Positions 35,038 to 44,568 are shown, counted from the stretch's first letter. The stretch: DNA of 64,000 bases from Anaeromyxobacter oryzae (GCF_023169945.1 NZ_AP025591.1:3060501-3124500), one strand, 5' to 3'. Program-made: numbers and translations. Notes: generated by a model from the sequence alone, not told the origin.

Positions 35038-37218
35038 ATGAAGCGCGTCCGCCTCGCGTTCCTCTGGCACATGCACCAGCCTCCGTACCGGGACGCCGAG
35101 ACGGGCGAGTTCCTCATGCCCTGGGTCCGCCTGCACGCGACGCGGGCGTACTACGACATGGCGTGGATCCTCGAGCGCCACCCCGGCGTCCGGTGCACCG
35201 TCAACTTCACGCCGATCCTCCTCGAGCAGCTCGAGGAGTACGTCGCGGGGCGCGCGCAGGATCGGTTCCTCGACCTGACCGTCCGCCCCGCCGCCGACCT
35301 CGCGCCGGAGGAGCGCCAGACCATCCTGCGCTCCTTCTTCATGGTCGACTGGGACACCAACATCAAGCCGCTCCCGCGCTACTGGGACCTGCTCCAGAAG
35401 CGCGGCCGCGACCTCCGGAGCGTGGACGTCGCGCGGCAGGCGGCGCTCTTCTCCGACGCCGAGCTCACCGACCTCCAGGTGCTCTTCAACCTGGCGTGGA
35501 TGGGCTTCGGCGCGGAGGCCGACGAGCCCGTCGTGGCGGCGCTCCGGCAGAAGGGGCGCGACTTCGGCCGCGCCGACCTGGACGCGCTCCTCGACGCGCA
35601 GCGCCGGATCCTCGCCGACATCGTCCCGCGCTGGCGCCGGCTCTCGGAGCGCGGCCAGGTCGAGCTCTCCGCGACGCCCTACTACCACCCGATCCTGCCG
35701 CTCCTCTGCGACACCGACACGGCCCGCCGGGCGCTCCCGGGGCTCCCGCTCCCCCCGCGCTTCGCGCACCCGGAGGACGCGCGCTGGCACGTGCGCGAGG
35801 CGATGGCGTCCCACGAGCGGCGCTTCGGCCGGGCGCCGGCGGGGATGTGGCCGGCGGAGGGGTCCGTGTCCCCGGAGGCGCTCGAGATCCTCTCGAGCGA
35901 GGGCGTTCGCTGGGCGGCGAGCGACGAGGGCGTCCTCCTCCACTCGCTCCCGAGCGACGCCGGGCGGCTCCGCTCGCTGTACCGCCCCTGGCGGTTCTCC
36001 GCGGGGAACGGCGGCGACCTCCCGATGCTGTTCCGCGATCGCGCGCTCTCCGACGTGATCGGGTTCACCTACGCGCGCACCCCGCCCCGGGAGGCGGTGA
36101 AGGACTTCCTCTCGCACGTCGGCGCGGTGGGCGATGCGTGGGCGAGCGACGGGCAGCGCGGGCCGGCGACGGTCGGCGTCTTCCTCGACGGCGAGAACGC
36201 CTGGGAGCACTACCCGCAAAGCGGGAGGGAGTTCCTCGACGGCCTCTACGGCGCGCTCGAGGCGAGCGAGCGGATCGAGACCGTCACCATGTCGGAGGCG
36301 ACGCTCCACGCCGAGGGGCCGGCCGTGCCGCGGATCCACTCCGGATCGTGGATCGAGTCGTCGTACCGGATCTGGATCGGCCACGGGGAGGACCGGCAGG
36401 CGTGGACGGCGCTCGGCCGCGCCCGCGAAGCGCTCGCGCAGGCGGAGGCCTCCGGCGGACTCCCGCCCGAGCGCCTCGCGCAGGCGCGCCGGCACCTGTA
36501 CGCGGCGGAGGGCTCGGACTGGTACTGGTGGTACGGCGAGGACTTCACGACCGAGCTCGCGGCCGAGTTCGACGGGCTGTTCCGCGGCCACGTGATCCGC
36601 GCGGCGCTCCTCTGCGGCGCGAACCCGCCGCCCGAGGCGCTCGCGCCCATCAAGCGTGCCGGCGGGGAGACGACGACCGGCGTCGAGGCGAAGCCGCTCC
36701 GGGAGCCCACCCTGCTCGTCACGCCCACGCTGGACGGGCGCGAGACCACCTACTTCGAGTGGGAGGGCAGCGGGCTCTACCGTCCTGGCCAGCACCGCGG
36801 CTCGATGTACGGCGGCGCGCAGGCGTTCCACCTGCTCCGGTACGGCTTCGACCTGAAGGCGCTCTACCTGCGCCTCGATCCGGCCGAGTCGCCGGGCCGG
36901 AGCGCGGAGCTCGCCACCCAGCTGCGGGTGGTGATCCTCGCCGCCGACCGGCAGACCTGGGTGGACTTCCCCATCGCGCCGGACGGGCAGCTGCGCCCCG
37001 GGCGACGCCGGGGCGAGGAGGTCGGGAAGGTCGCCTTCGCGTCGGTGGCGGAGCTGTCGCTGCCGTTCGACACCCTCGAGCTGCAGCCCGGCGCCCGGGT
37101 CGCGCTCTGCGTGCACGCGCTCCGCGGCGAGGTCGAGGTGGAGCGGCTGCCGCGCTACGGCTTCGTCGCGTTCACCGTCCCGGACCCCGACTTCGAGCGG
37201 ATTCACTGGCGCGTCTAG
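35038..37218 (+). CDS. Glycoside hydrolase family 57 enzyme
   Basis: A 726-residue cytosolic protein. The N-terminus RLAFLWHMHQPPYRD is the first GH57 signature (H-x-HQP), and GMWPAEGSVSPEALEIL places the catalytic glutamate at ~Glu274. The segment SDWYWWYGEDF (~500) and the C-terminal beta-rich domain match the group of larger GH57 enzymes (alpha-amylase or amylopullulanase-like). It probably acts on alpha-glucans. This agrees with glgA and galT downstream. No signal peptide is visible, so glycogen is the likely substrate. Confidence 0.93.
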   Translation: MKRVRLAFLWHMHQPPYRDAETGEFLMPWVRLHATRAYYDMAWILERHPGVRCTVNFTPILLEQLEEYVAGRAQDRFLDLTVRPAADLAPEERQTILRSFFMVDWDTNIKPLPRYWDLLQKRGRDLRSVDVARQAALFSDAELTDLQVLFNLAWMGFGAEADEPVVAALRQKGRDFGRADLDALLDAQRRILADIVPRWRRLSERGQVELSATPYYHPILPLLCDTDTARRALPGLPLPPRFAHPEDARWHVREAMASHERRFGRAPAGMWPAEGSVSPEALEILSSEGVRWAASDEGVLLHSLPSDAGRLRSLYRPWRFSAGNGGDLPMLFRDRALSDVIGFTYARTPPREAVKDFLSHVGAVGDAWASDGQRGPATVGVFLDGENAWEHYPQSGREFLDGLYGALEASERIETVTMSEATLHAEGPAVPRIHSGSWIESSYRIWIGHGEDRQAWTALGRAREALAQAEASGGLPPERLAQARRHLYAAEGSDWYWWYGEDFTTELAAEFDGLFRGHVIRAALLCGANPPPEALAPIKRAGGETTTGVEAKPLREPTLLVTPTLDGRETTYFEWEGSGLYRPGQHRGSMYGGAQAFHLLRYGFDLKALYLRLDPAESPGRSAELATQLRVVILAADRQTWVDFPIAPDGQLRPGRRRGEEVGKVAFASVAELSLPFDTLELQPGARVALCVHALRGEVEVERLPRYGFVAFTVPDPDFERIHWRV

Positions 37219-37266
37219 GCGTCCGGGAGCTTTCGCGGACGGTGTGTCCGGGTAAACTCTTTGCCC

Positions 37267-38133
37267 ATGCGCGAGGATCCGACCCGCGTCCGTGCGCCCG
37301 GCGAGCCGCGCCCCGCCGCCGGCGCGTTCTGCCTCGTCCTCGTCGCCGGCCCCGCGGCGGGGCTCCGCGTCCCCCTCGACGGCGAGGTCGTGCTCGGCCG
37401 CGACGCGCGCTGCGAGGTGCCGCTCGACGCGGACGACGTCTCCCGGTGGCACGCGCGCATCGTCCCCGACGGCGCCGGGCACCGCGTCGTGGACCTCGGA
37501 TCCACGAACGGCACGCTCGTGAACGGGCGGGAGATCGAGAGCGCGCCGCTCGCGCCGGGCGACCGGATCCAGCTCGGCTCGTGTCTCGCGCGGTACCTCC
37601 GTGCCGGCGACGACGAGGAGCGCGAGCTCGCCTCGCTCGCGGCGGTGGCGCGGCGCGACGCGCTCACCGGCCTCGCGAACCGCCGCGCGTTCGACGAGGC
37701 GCTCGCGCGCGAGGTCGCGCGCGCCCGCCGGGCCGGCACGCCGCTCGCGGCCGCGATCCTCGACGTCGACCACTTCAAGCGCGTGAACGACGGACACGGC
37801 CACGCCACGGGAGACCGGGTGCTCGCGGAGGTCGCGGCGCGGGCGCGGGCGGTCCTTCGCGCGGGCGACCTCCTCGCCCGGATCGGCGGCGAGGAGCTCG
37901 CGGCGCTGCTGCCCGGCGCGGACCTCGCCGGGGCCGCCGAGCTCGCGGAGCGGATCCGCCGGGCGGTCGCCGGTGCGCCCATCACCGCCGGTCCGGCCGC
38001 GCTCCAGGTCACCGCCTCCCTCGGCTGCGCGGTCCTCGCGCCGGACGACGCGGACGGCGGGGCGCTCCTCGCCCGGGCCGACGCGCGGCTCTACGAGGCG
38101 AAGCGGGCGGGACGCGATCGGGTGGTCGCCTGA
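37267..38133 (+). CDS. FHA-GGDEF diguanylate cyclase
   Basis: A 288-residue protein. Residues ~20-105 are an FHA domain with the phosphothreonine-binding pattern LGRDARCEVPL, SRWHARI and DLGSTNGTLVNG. Residues ~125-285 are a GGDEF domain with active-site GGEEL, and an RAGD inhibitory I-site five residues before it. The catalytic residues are intact, so it should make c-di-GMP. The FHA domain suggests control by a Ser/Thr kinase, of which this genome has at least one (15410-17878). ATG 37267 is preferred over TTG 37261. It follows the GH57 gene by 48 bases. Confidence 0.92.
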   Translation: MREDPTRVRAPGEPRPAAGAFCLVLVAGPAAGLRVPLDGEVVLGRDARCEVPLDADDVSRWHARIVPDGAGHRVVDLGSTNGTLVNGREIESAPLAPGDRIQLGSCLARYLRAGDDEERELASLAAVARRDALTGLANRRAFDEALAREVARARRAGTPLAAAILDVDHFKRVNDGHGHATGDRVLAEVAARARAVLRAGDLLARIGGEELAALLPGADLAGAAELAERIRRAVAGAPITAGPAALQVTASLGCAVLAPDDADGGALLARADARLYEAKRAGRDRVVA

Positions 38134-38226
38134 TCGTCCGTATCGCTCGCGCGGGCGCCTTCCGGGCGGGCGAGCGGTCGCCGTCCCGCGCCCAGGGGAG
38201 GGAAACGAAAGCCTGCACGGGGTCCC

Positions 38227-39447
38227 ATGACGGGTTATCCTCGCGCCCGCGTGAAGAACCGCTCCGCCCTCGCGATCCTCTTCGTCATCGTCTTCATCGA
38301 TCTCCTCGGCTTCGGGATGGTCATCCCGGTGATGCCGCTGTACGCGAAGACGCTGGGGGCCTCCGAGAAATCGATTGGTTGGCTCCTGACTGGCTACTCG
38401 GCGATGCAGTTCGTCTTCGCCCCGATCTGGGGGCGGCTCTCGGACCGGGTCGGGCGCCGCCCGGTCCTCCTCGTCTCGATCTTCATGACCGCCGCGGCGT
38501 TCCTCATCTACGGGCTCGCTGGGAGCTTCGTGGTGCTCCTCGTGTCGCGCCTGTTCGCGGGGGCGGCGACGGCGAATATCGCCATCGCCCGCGCCTTCGT
38601 CGCTGACGTGACCCCGCCCGAGGGGCGCGCCAAGGGGATGGGGATCATCGGCGCCGCGTTCGGCCTCGGGTTCGTCCTCGGGCCGGCGCTGGGGAGTGCG
38701 CTCTCGCACGTGTCGCCGTCCGCGCCCGGGCTGGCCGCCGCCGGCCTCGCCTTTCTGAACGGCATCGCCGCCTGGTTCATCCTCCCCGAGCCCGAGCAGC
38801 GGACCGTTCGCGCCGAGGCGAGCCGGAATCGCTTCACCGCGTTCTTCCAGGAGATGCGCCGGCCCGGCATCCGGCGGGTGATCCTCGTCTACTTCCTCAC
38901 CGTCCTCGCATTCAGCGCGATGGAGGCGACCTACGCGTTGCTCGCGAAGAAGCGCCACGGGATCGATCAGGAACACGTCGGGTACCTGTTCGCGTACATC
39001 GGCGTGATCGTCGTGGTGGTGCAGGGCGGCCTCATCGGCCGGCTCACCCGCCGCTTCGGCGAGAAGCGGCTGCTCGTGGTCGGCGTGGCCCTCCAAGCCG
39101 TCGGCCTCGCCGCGATCCCCTTCGCCGGCCAGGTGGCCGGGCTCGTCGTCGCCACGGCGCCGCTCGCCATCGGCTCCGGTCTGGCGCAGCCCTCGCTGTC
39201 CTCGCTCCTCTCTCGGTTCGCCCGCGCGGACGAGCAGGGCGGCACGCTCGGGATCGGCGAGTCGGCGGCGGCGTTCGGCCGGATCATCGGGCCGGAGGCC
39301 GGGACCTGGACGTTCGGGACCTGGTCGCAGGCCGCCCCGTACGTGGGCGGCGCGGGGCTGATGGCGCTCGCGGCGCTCGTGAGCGCGACGGTGCGGACCG
39401 CCGGCGCCGACGCGGCCAGCACGCCCGCCGCCGCCCAGGAGGCCTGA
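38227..39447 (+). CDS. MFS transporter (TetA-like, 12 helices)
   Basis: 406 residues with about 12 hydrophobic helices in two halves. The MFS loop 2-3 signature is present as GRLSDRVGRRPVLL, and helix 1 (FVIVFIDLLGFGMVIPVMP) resembles the DHA1 drug:H+ antiporter group. The substrate is unknown. ATG 38227 is used; a GTG at 38251 also fits the hydrophobic start. It ends 3 bases before galT, so the two are likely in one operon with a sugar-related role, or the coupling is incidental. Confidence 0.9.
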   Translation: MTGYPRARVKNRSALAILFVIVFIDLLGFGMVIPVMPLYAKTLGASEKSIGWLLTGYSAMQFVFAPIWGRLSDRVGRRPVLLVSIFMTAAAFLIYGLAGSFVVLLVSRLFAGAATANIAIARAFVADVTPPEGRAKGMGIIGAAFGLGFVLGPALGSALSHVSPSAPGLAAAGLAFLNGIAAWFILPEPEQRTVRAEASRNRFTAFFQEMRRPGIRRVILVYFLTVLAFSAMEATYALLAKKRHGIDQEHVGYLFAYIGVIVVVVQGGLIGRLTRRFGEKRLLVVGVALQAVGLAAIPFAGQVAGLVVATAPLAIGSGLAQPSLSSLLSRFARADEQGGTLGIGESAAAFGRIIGPEAGTWTFGTWSQAAPYVGGAGLMALAALVSATVRTAGADAASTPAAAQEA

Positions 39448-39450
39448 GCG

Positions 39451-40452
39451 ATGCCGGAGCTCCGCAGGGATCCCATCGTCGGCCGCTGGGTGATCATCGC
39501 GACGGAGCGCGCGCGGCGGCCGAGCGACGTCGGCCGGGAGCCCGCGCCGCGCCAGGGCGCGCTCTGCCCGTTCTGCGCCGGCAACGAGGACAAGACGCCC
39601 CGCGAGGTCTACGTGGCCGGGCGGCCGCCGTTCGCGCCGGCCAACGCGCCGGGCTGGAAGGTGCGCGTCGTCCCGAACCGGTTCCCGGCGCTGAAGATCG
39701 AGGGCGACCTCGACCGGCAGGCGGAGGGGATCTACGACCGGATGAACGGGATCGGCGCCCACGAGGTGATCATCGAGAGCCCCGATCACGACAAGGCCCT
39801 CGAGGACCTCCCGGTCGCGGATCTCACGGAGGTCCTCTTCGCGTTCAAGGCGCGCGTCCTCGATCTCCGCAACGACCTGCGCTTCAAGTACCTCCTGCTC
39901 TTCAAGAACCACGGCCACCTCGCCGGCGCCTCCCTCGAGCACGCGCACTCGCAGCTCATCGCCCTGCCGGTCGTGCCGCGGCAGGTCGTCGAGGAGATCG
40001 AGGGCGCGCGGCGCCACTACGATCTCAAGGAGCGCTGCATCTTCTGCGACATCGTGGGGCAGGAGCGGAAGGACCGGAGCCGGCTCGTCTTCGAGAACGA
40101 GGAGTTCGTGGTCTTCGCCCCCTGGGCCCCTCGCAGCCCGTTCGAGACCTGGATCGTCCCGAAGCGGCACGAGTCGAACTACGAGGTGGAGCCGAAGGAG
40201 CGCCTCGGCCAGTGCGCCCAGGCGCTCGGGACCACGCTCCGCAGGCTCCGCGCCGCGCTCGGGAACCCCGCGTACAACTTCATCGTGCACTCGAACCCGC
40301 TCCGGGACCCGCCGAGCCACAGCTACCACTGGCACATCGAGGTGATGCCGGCGCTCACGCAGGTCGCGGGCTTCGAGTGGGGCTCCGGGTTCCACATCAA
40401 CCCCGTCCCGCCCGAGGACGCCGCGGAGTTCCTCCGCAAGGTCGCGGGCTAG
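39451..40452 (+). CDS. galT: Galactose-1-phosphate uridylyltransferase
   Basis: A 333-residue GalT of the HIT superfamily. The zinc-binding CPFC (~44-47) and nucleophile motif H164-A-H166-S-Q168 are intact, with the PNRFPAL and NFIVHSNP blocks conserved. It moves UMP between UDP-glucose and galactose-1-phosphate in the Leloir pathway. Bacteria without galK often use a family member for other sugar-1-phosphates, so galactose specificity is not certain. galE and galK are not nearby. Confidence 0.93.
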   Translation: MPELRRDPIVGRWVIIATERARRPSDVGREPAPRQGALCPFCAGNEDKTPREVYVAGRPPFAPANAPGWKVRVVPNRFPALKIEGDLDRQAEGIYDRMNGIGAHEVIIESPDHDKALEDLPVADLTEVLFAFKARVLDLRNDLRFKYLLLFKNHGHLAGASLEHAHSQLIALPVVPRQVVEEIEGARRHYDLKERCIFCDIVGQERKDRSRLVFENEEFVVFAPWAPRSPFETWIVPKRHESNYEVEPKERLGQCAQALGTTLRRLRAALGNPAYNFIVHSNPLRDPPSHSYHWHIEVMPALTQVAGFEWGSGFHINPVPPEDAAEFLRKVAG

Positions 40453-40516
40453 CTCCCCCCGCGTCCCATCGTCGTCTGGCCCCCCGGATCCTCCCGGGCG
40501 CGTATAAACAAGGCGC

Positions 40517-41944
40517 ATGGAGATCCTGTTCGTCGCCTCCGAGGTCGCCCCGTTCTCGAAGACGGGCGGGCTCGGGGACGTCGCCGGGGCGCTGCCCCGA
40601 GCCCTCGCCGCGCGCGGCCACGCGGTCTCGGTCGTGACCCCGCGGTACGGCTCCATCGATCCGGTGCGGTGGGGCCTCAAGCCCATCCACCGCGCGATCC
40701 ACGTGCGCGGCGAGGCGACGACGCTGTGGGTGAAGAAGGAGCGCGCGCCGGTCTACTTCGTCGAGCACGAGCACTTCTTCGGGTCGCGCCGCGGCCTCTA
40801 CGGCGAGGACGGCGGCGACTACCCCGACAACGCCGAGCGGTTCGCGTACCTCGCGCGCGCCGCCCTCGCCGTCCCCTCCGCGATGCGGCTCCGGCCGCGC
40901 ATCGTCCACGTGAACGACTGGCAGACGGGGCTCCTCCCGTTCCTGCTCCGGCACGAGCACCGCCAGGACCCCGCCCTGTCCGCGGCGAGGACCGTCTTCA
41001 CGATCCACAACCTCGCCTACCAGGGGGTCTTCCCGAAGAGCGTGGTCCCGGTGCTCGGGCTGCCCTGGGACGTGTTCCGCTACGAGGCGATGGAGTTCTG
41101 GGATCAGCTCTCGTTCATGAAGGCGGCGCTCACCTTCGCGGACGCGCTCACGACCGTGTCGCCCTCCTACGCGCGGGAGATCCTGACGCCCGAGGGCGGC
41201 GCGAACCTCGACGCGGTCCTCCGCCATCGCGCGAAGGACCTCACCGGCATCCTGAACGGCATCGACACGCACGAGTGGGATCCGGCGACGGATCCGCACC
41301 TCCCCGCGCACTTCCGCGCGGACGACCTCGCCGGCAAGGCGGTGTGCAAGGCGGCGCTCCAGGAGGAGCTCGGGCTCCCCGTCCGCGCGAGCGTGCCGCT
41401 CCTCGCGATGGTCGGTCGCCTCGCGGATCAGAAGGGGATCGACCTCGTCGCGGCCGCGCTCCCCTCGATCCTCGATCACGACGTGCAGGTCGTCCTCCTC
41501 GGGAGCGGCGACAAGCGGTACGAGGCGGCGTTCGCGCGCGCCGCGCGGGACCGGCCGGATCGGATGGCGGCACGGATCGGGTTCGACGAGGGGCTCGCGC
41601 ACCGCATCGAGGCGGGCGCGGACGTCTTCCTCATGCCCTCCAAGTTCGAGCCGTGCGGGCTGAACCAGATGTACTCGCTCCGCTATGGCACGGTGCCGGC
41701 GGTGCGGGCCGTCGGCGGGCTCGAGGACACGGTCGTGGACTACGACGGCTGGAACGCCGGGACCGGCTTCAAGTTCACGGAGTACTCGCCCCACGCGCTG
41801 ACGCTCGCGGTGCGGCGCGCGCTCGACGTGTACCGCGATCGGCGCGCCTTCGGCGGCCTCGTCCTCCGCGGGATGGCGGAGGACAACAGCTGGGAGCGGA
41901 GCGCCGGACGTTACGAGGCGCTCTACCGCACGCTCGGCGCTTGA
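40517..41944 (+). CDS. glgA: Glycogen synthase (ADP-glucose type, GT5)
   Basis: A 475-residue GT5 enzyme of normal length. The N-terminal KTGGLGDVAGALPRAL is the ADP-glucose-binding K-x-G-G-L motif, and the C-terminal LMPSKFEPCGLNQMYSLRYG carries the catalytic E-x7-E pair. It extends alpha-1,4-glucan chains from ADP-glucose. Together with the GH57 enzyme 3.3 kb upstream it points to glycogen storage and use. Confidence 0.97.
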   Translation: MEILFVASEVAPFSKTGGLGDVAGALPRALAARGHAVSVVTPRYGSIDPVRWGLKPIHRAIHVRGEATTLWVKKERAPVYFVEHEHFFGSRRGLYGEDGGDYPDNAERFAYLARAALAVPSAMRLRPRIVHVNDWQTGLLPFLLRHEHRQDPALSAARTVFTIHNLAYQGVFPKSVVPVLGLPWDVFRYEAMEFWDQLSFMKAALTFADALTTVSPSYAREILTPEGGANLDAVLRHRAKDLTGILNGIDTHEWDPATDPHLPAHFRADDLAGKAVCKAALQEELGLPVRASVPLLAMVGRLADQKGIDLVAAALPSILDHDVQVVLLGSGDKRYEAAFARAARDRPDRMAARIGFDEGLAHRIEAGADVFLMPSKFEPCGLNQMYSLRYGTVPAVRAVGGLEDTVVDYDGWNAGTGFKFTEYSPHALTLAVRRALDVYRDRRAFGGLVLRGMAEDNSWERSAGRYEALYRTLGA

Positions 41945-41984
41945 GGCATTGCCGTCCCGGGCCCGAAGTGGCCAGGTTCACGGC

Positions 41985-42278
41985 ATGCCGCGCCGACGCT
42001 TGACGGATGACGACTTCGCGCCGGACGGGGGCGAGCCCACCGCACGCCCCACCGAGCGCCTGACCCGCGAGCTCCTCGAGGAGGACGACGAGAAGCTCGT
42101 CCCGATGTCGAACGTGGGCGGGGCCGCGCCGACGCCGCTCGGGATGGACTCGGGGGGCGACCTCCCCGGCCCCGACGACGACCTCGCGAACCTCTCCGAG
42201 CCCGAGCCGCCCGAGCCGCCGGAGGTGGACGCGGTCCACGTCCGCGAGGACGAGGGGCCCGGCTCCGACCGCAGCTGA
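41985..42278 (+). CDS. Small acidic hypothetical protein
   Basis: 97 residues, strongly acidic (LLEEDDEKL, SEPEPPEPPEVDAVHVREDE), with no membrane segment or cysteine. It starts 40 bases after glgA at ATG 41985 and ends 18 bases before a convergent gene. Composition suggests disorder. No function can be assigned. Codon pattern looks like that of its neighbours, which supports it as a gene. Confidence 0.6.
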   Translation: MPRRRLTDDDFAPDGGEPTARPTERLTRELLEEDDEKLVPMSNVGGAAPTPLGMDSGGDLPGPDDDLANLSEPEPPEPPEVDAVHVREDEGPGSDRS

Positions 42279-42296
42279 CGAGGCGCCGGGCGGGAG

Positions 42297-43574
42297 CTAC
42301 TCGAGCCCGCGATCGCGGAGCTCGTCGTCGCTCTCGCCGTGCAGGTGCCCGAGCTCGTGGAGCAGCGTGACGCGCACCTGATCGGTGAGCTCGCCCCGGT
42401 CGCGGGCGAAGCGCACCAGGTTCTTCCGGTAGAACACGATGGACCGGCAGCGCGGCCCGTCCGCGGTCGTGCAGGGCTCGTCCTCGGCGGGGCCGCGATA
42501 CAGGCCGAGGATCGACGGCGAGAGCGGCGGATCCACCGCGAGGAGGTCGTCCGGCGCGGGCAGGTCCTGGATCTCCACCGGCGCCAGGGCGAGCGCCTTC
42601 CGCTCGGGCTCGGGCAGCGCGGCGACGGCGGCCTCGACCTCGGCGCGAAACGCCTTCTCGTCGAGGGCGAGCTCCGGCTTGAAGTCCGCGGGCGCGAGCG
42701 CGCGCGCCTTCGCGAGGAGGGCGTCGGCCCGCTTCGCGTCGCCCCGCCGCTCCGCGAGGAGCCCGAGCTGGTGCAGCGTCCACGCGTCGTCCGGTGCGAG
42801 CGCGAGCGCGCGCTCGAACGCCCGCTGCGCCTCGTCGAAGCGGCAGAGCTCGAACAGCGCGACGCCCCGCTCGTAGACCGCATCGGCGTCCTCGGGGCGC
42901 CCCGCGACGGCGCGGTCGAGGTGGCCGAGGGCGAGGTGGCTCCGGCCCAGGTCGTTCTCGGCGATGCCGGCGAGCAGCTCGAGGCGCGCGGCGAGCTCGC
43001 CGGCCTTGTGCGGTGGGCGGCCGGCCGCGCGCGCGCCGCGCACGGCGTACTCGAGCCCCGCCTCGAGCGCGTCGCGCGCGCCGCCGAGGCGCCGCACGTA
43101 CAGCTCGGCGGCGCCGAGGAGCGCCCGCGGATCGTCGGGATCGATGGCGAGGGCGCGCGCGAAGGCGAGCCGGGCGTCGTCGAGCTTGCCGGAGGCGGCG
43201 AGGGCGCCGCCGCGCGCGGCGAGCGCCGAGACGAGGCGCGGCGCGATCCGGAGGGCCTCGTCCGCGCAACCGAGCGCGTGCTCGGAGTCGCCGCCGTCGA
43301 GGGCGTCGAGCGCCTCCTCGGAGAGCGCGGACGGCGCGGCGTACGGCTCGTCCGGGAGGCACGGCGATGGGCGCGGGCGGACGCCTTCGCTCTGGCGCGG
43401 GGGCTGCCCGGGGCTGCTGGGGCGGATGAGGCTCGCGACCGCGGGCGCCGTGGTCCGCGCCGCCGGGGCCGTTGCCTGCGCGGGGGCCTCCGCGGGCGCG
43501 CGGGCGGGCGTCGGGGAGCGGGTGCAGGCCGCGGCGAGCAGGAGGCCCGCCGCGCGGCGGAGCGGCCGAACCAT
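42297..43574 (-). CDS. TPR lipoprotein with C-terminal zincin motif
   Basis: 425 residues. Lipoprotein signal ends LLAAAC (lipidated Cys17), then a Pro/Ala linker. About residues 75-300 are TPR repeats (EHALGCADEALRIAP, DDARLAFARALAIDPDD, DEAQRAFERALALAPDD). The last 26 residues hold H406-E407-L-G-H410-L-H (TLLHELGHLHGES), as in the minimal zincin-type (PF06262-like) metalloprotease family, in which the zinc site is at the very end. It combines a protein-binding scaffold with a small protease-like domain on the periplasmic side of a membrane. The substrate is unknown. Confidence 0.8.
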   Translation of the reverse strand: MVRPLRRAAGLLLAAACTRSPTPARAPAEAPAQATAPAARTTAPAVASLIRPSSPGQPPRQSEGVRPRPSPCLPDEPYAAPSALSEEALDALDGGDSEHALGCADEALRIAPRLVSALAARGGALAASGKLDDARLAFARALAIDPDDPRALLGAAELYVRRLGGARDALEAGLEYAVRGARAAGRPPHKAGELAARLELLAGIAENDLGRSHLALGHLDRAVAGRPEDADAVYERGVALFELCRFDEAQRAFERALALAPDDAWTLHQLGLLAERRGDAKRADALLAKARALAPADFKPELALDEKAFRAEVEAAVAALPEPERKALALAPVEIQDLPAPDDLLAVDPPLSPSILGLYRGPAEDEPCTTADGPRCRSIVFYRKNLVRFARDRGELTDQVRVTLLHELGHLHGESDDELRDRGLE

Positions 43575-43656
43575 CGGGGCGAGCTTGCCATGGGCGAGAC
43601 GGGCACGCCAGACGGGGGCACCTTCGGCGGGGGAGAGGAGAGGAGGTCGGCCGCCC

Positions 43657-44568
43657 TCAGGCGCCGAGCTCCGCCTCGCACCGCGCGGCGAGCCCCTCGA
43701 GGAAGGCGAGGAGCTCGGGCGGGTGGTCCGGGTCCGAGGCCTCGAGGTCGACGCGCACGATGCGATCGAGCTCGAACGTGGCGAGCTCGAGGTCCGTCGA
43801 CGCGCCGAGCTCGAGGAACCAGGCGACCGGGAGCACCTCGAGGTCGCGCAGCTTGGTCCAGATCCACCGCAGGTTCGGATCGGCGAAGCCGTACCCCACG
43901 AGGAGGAGCTCGCGGCCGACGACGTCGGAGCAGAACCGCAGGTCGATCGGGTTCGAGGCGAGGTCGGACCTGCGCTGGAAATCGGACTCGCTCACCACGA
44001 GCGTCCCGGGCCGGCCGAGCGTGCCGTGGAGCTTGTAGATCGGGAACCGGGGCACGAACCGCCCGTTCACCCGGTCGAACCGCCAGCGGTGCATGTCCTC
44101 CGCGCCCGCGACGACCTGGCACGGCCTCCCGGCCCAGGTGAAGGTCTTCTCGAGCAGGTCGTCGAAGTTGGTCGTGTAGATGGCCGGCACGAACGCCGAG
44201 AGGCGGACGAGGAGCCGCTGGAGCGGGAGGCGGGCGGGGTCGATCCGCGACGTGTCGAAGAGCTCCGCGAGCTTCTCCACGAGCCGCGCCTCGCCCCGGA
44301 GATACCGGTGGGCCTCCGGGATCCGCATGAGCGCCTCGACCGGGATCCGGTCGCGCGGCGACGGCGGCGCGAACCGCTCGCGGACGCCCGGCACCTTCTT
44401 GCGGAGCGCGGGGACGAGGTCCTCGGCGAGGGCGCAGACCGCCTCACGCCAGGAGGGCAGCCCCGCCCATCGGGAGGCGCCGGCGCCGACGAGGACGAGG
44501 AGCTGGCCCCGCGCGAGCCGGTCGAAGATGCGGTCCTGGACCGCGCGCAGGTCGGGCGCGCCGGGCAT
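43657..44568 (-). CDS. SIR2-like domain protein (putative NADase)
   Basis: 303 residues from ATG 44568; the frame also opens at TTG 44607. The SIR2-type Rossmann pattern is present: VLVGAGAS (28-32), TTNFDDLLE with Asn134, YKLHGT with His181, SESDF and LLVGYGFADPN. Asn and His at these places are the catalytic residues in SIR2 NADases such as ThsA and in deacetylases. The domain is stand-alone with no zinc cysteines, as in the SIR2_2 group often found in anti-phage systems. Neighbours (TPR-zincin and thiO) are not obvious defence genes. Defence is an inference from the family. Confidence 0.82.
   Translation of the reverse strand: MPGAPDLRAVQDRIFDRLARGQLLVLVGAGASRWAGLPSWREAVCALAEDLVPALRKKVPGVRERFAPPSPRDRIPVEALMRIPEAHRYLRGEARLVEKLAELFDTSRIDPARLPLQRLLVRLSAFVPAIYTTNFDDLLEKTFTWAGRPCQVVAGAEDMHRWRFDRVNGRFVPRFPIYKLHGTLGRPGTLVVSESDFQRRSDLASNPIDLRFCSDVVGRELLLVGYGFADPNLRWIWTKLRDLEVLPVAWFLELGASTDLELATFELDRIVRVDLEASDPDHPPELLAFLEGLAARCEAELGA

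Noticed and set aside
34282..40686. A ~2100-codon minus-strand open frame opposite GH57, FHA-GGDEF, MFS and galT
   Set aside because: It lies wholly antisense to well-recognised genes, has no family motif, and is a GC-driven shadow.
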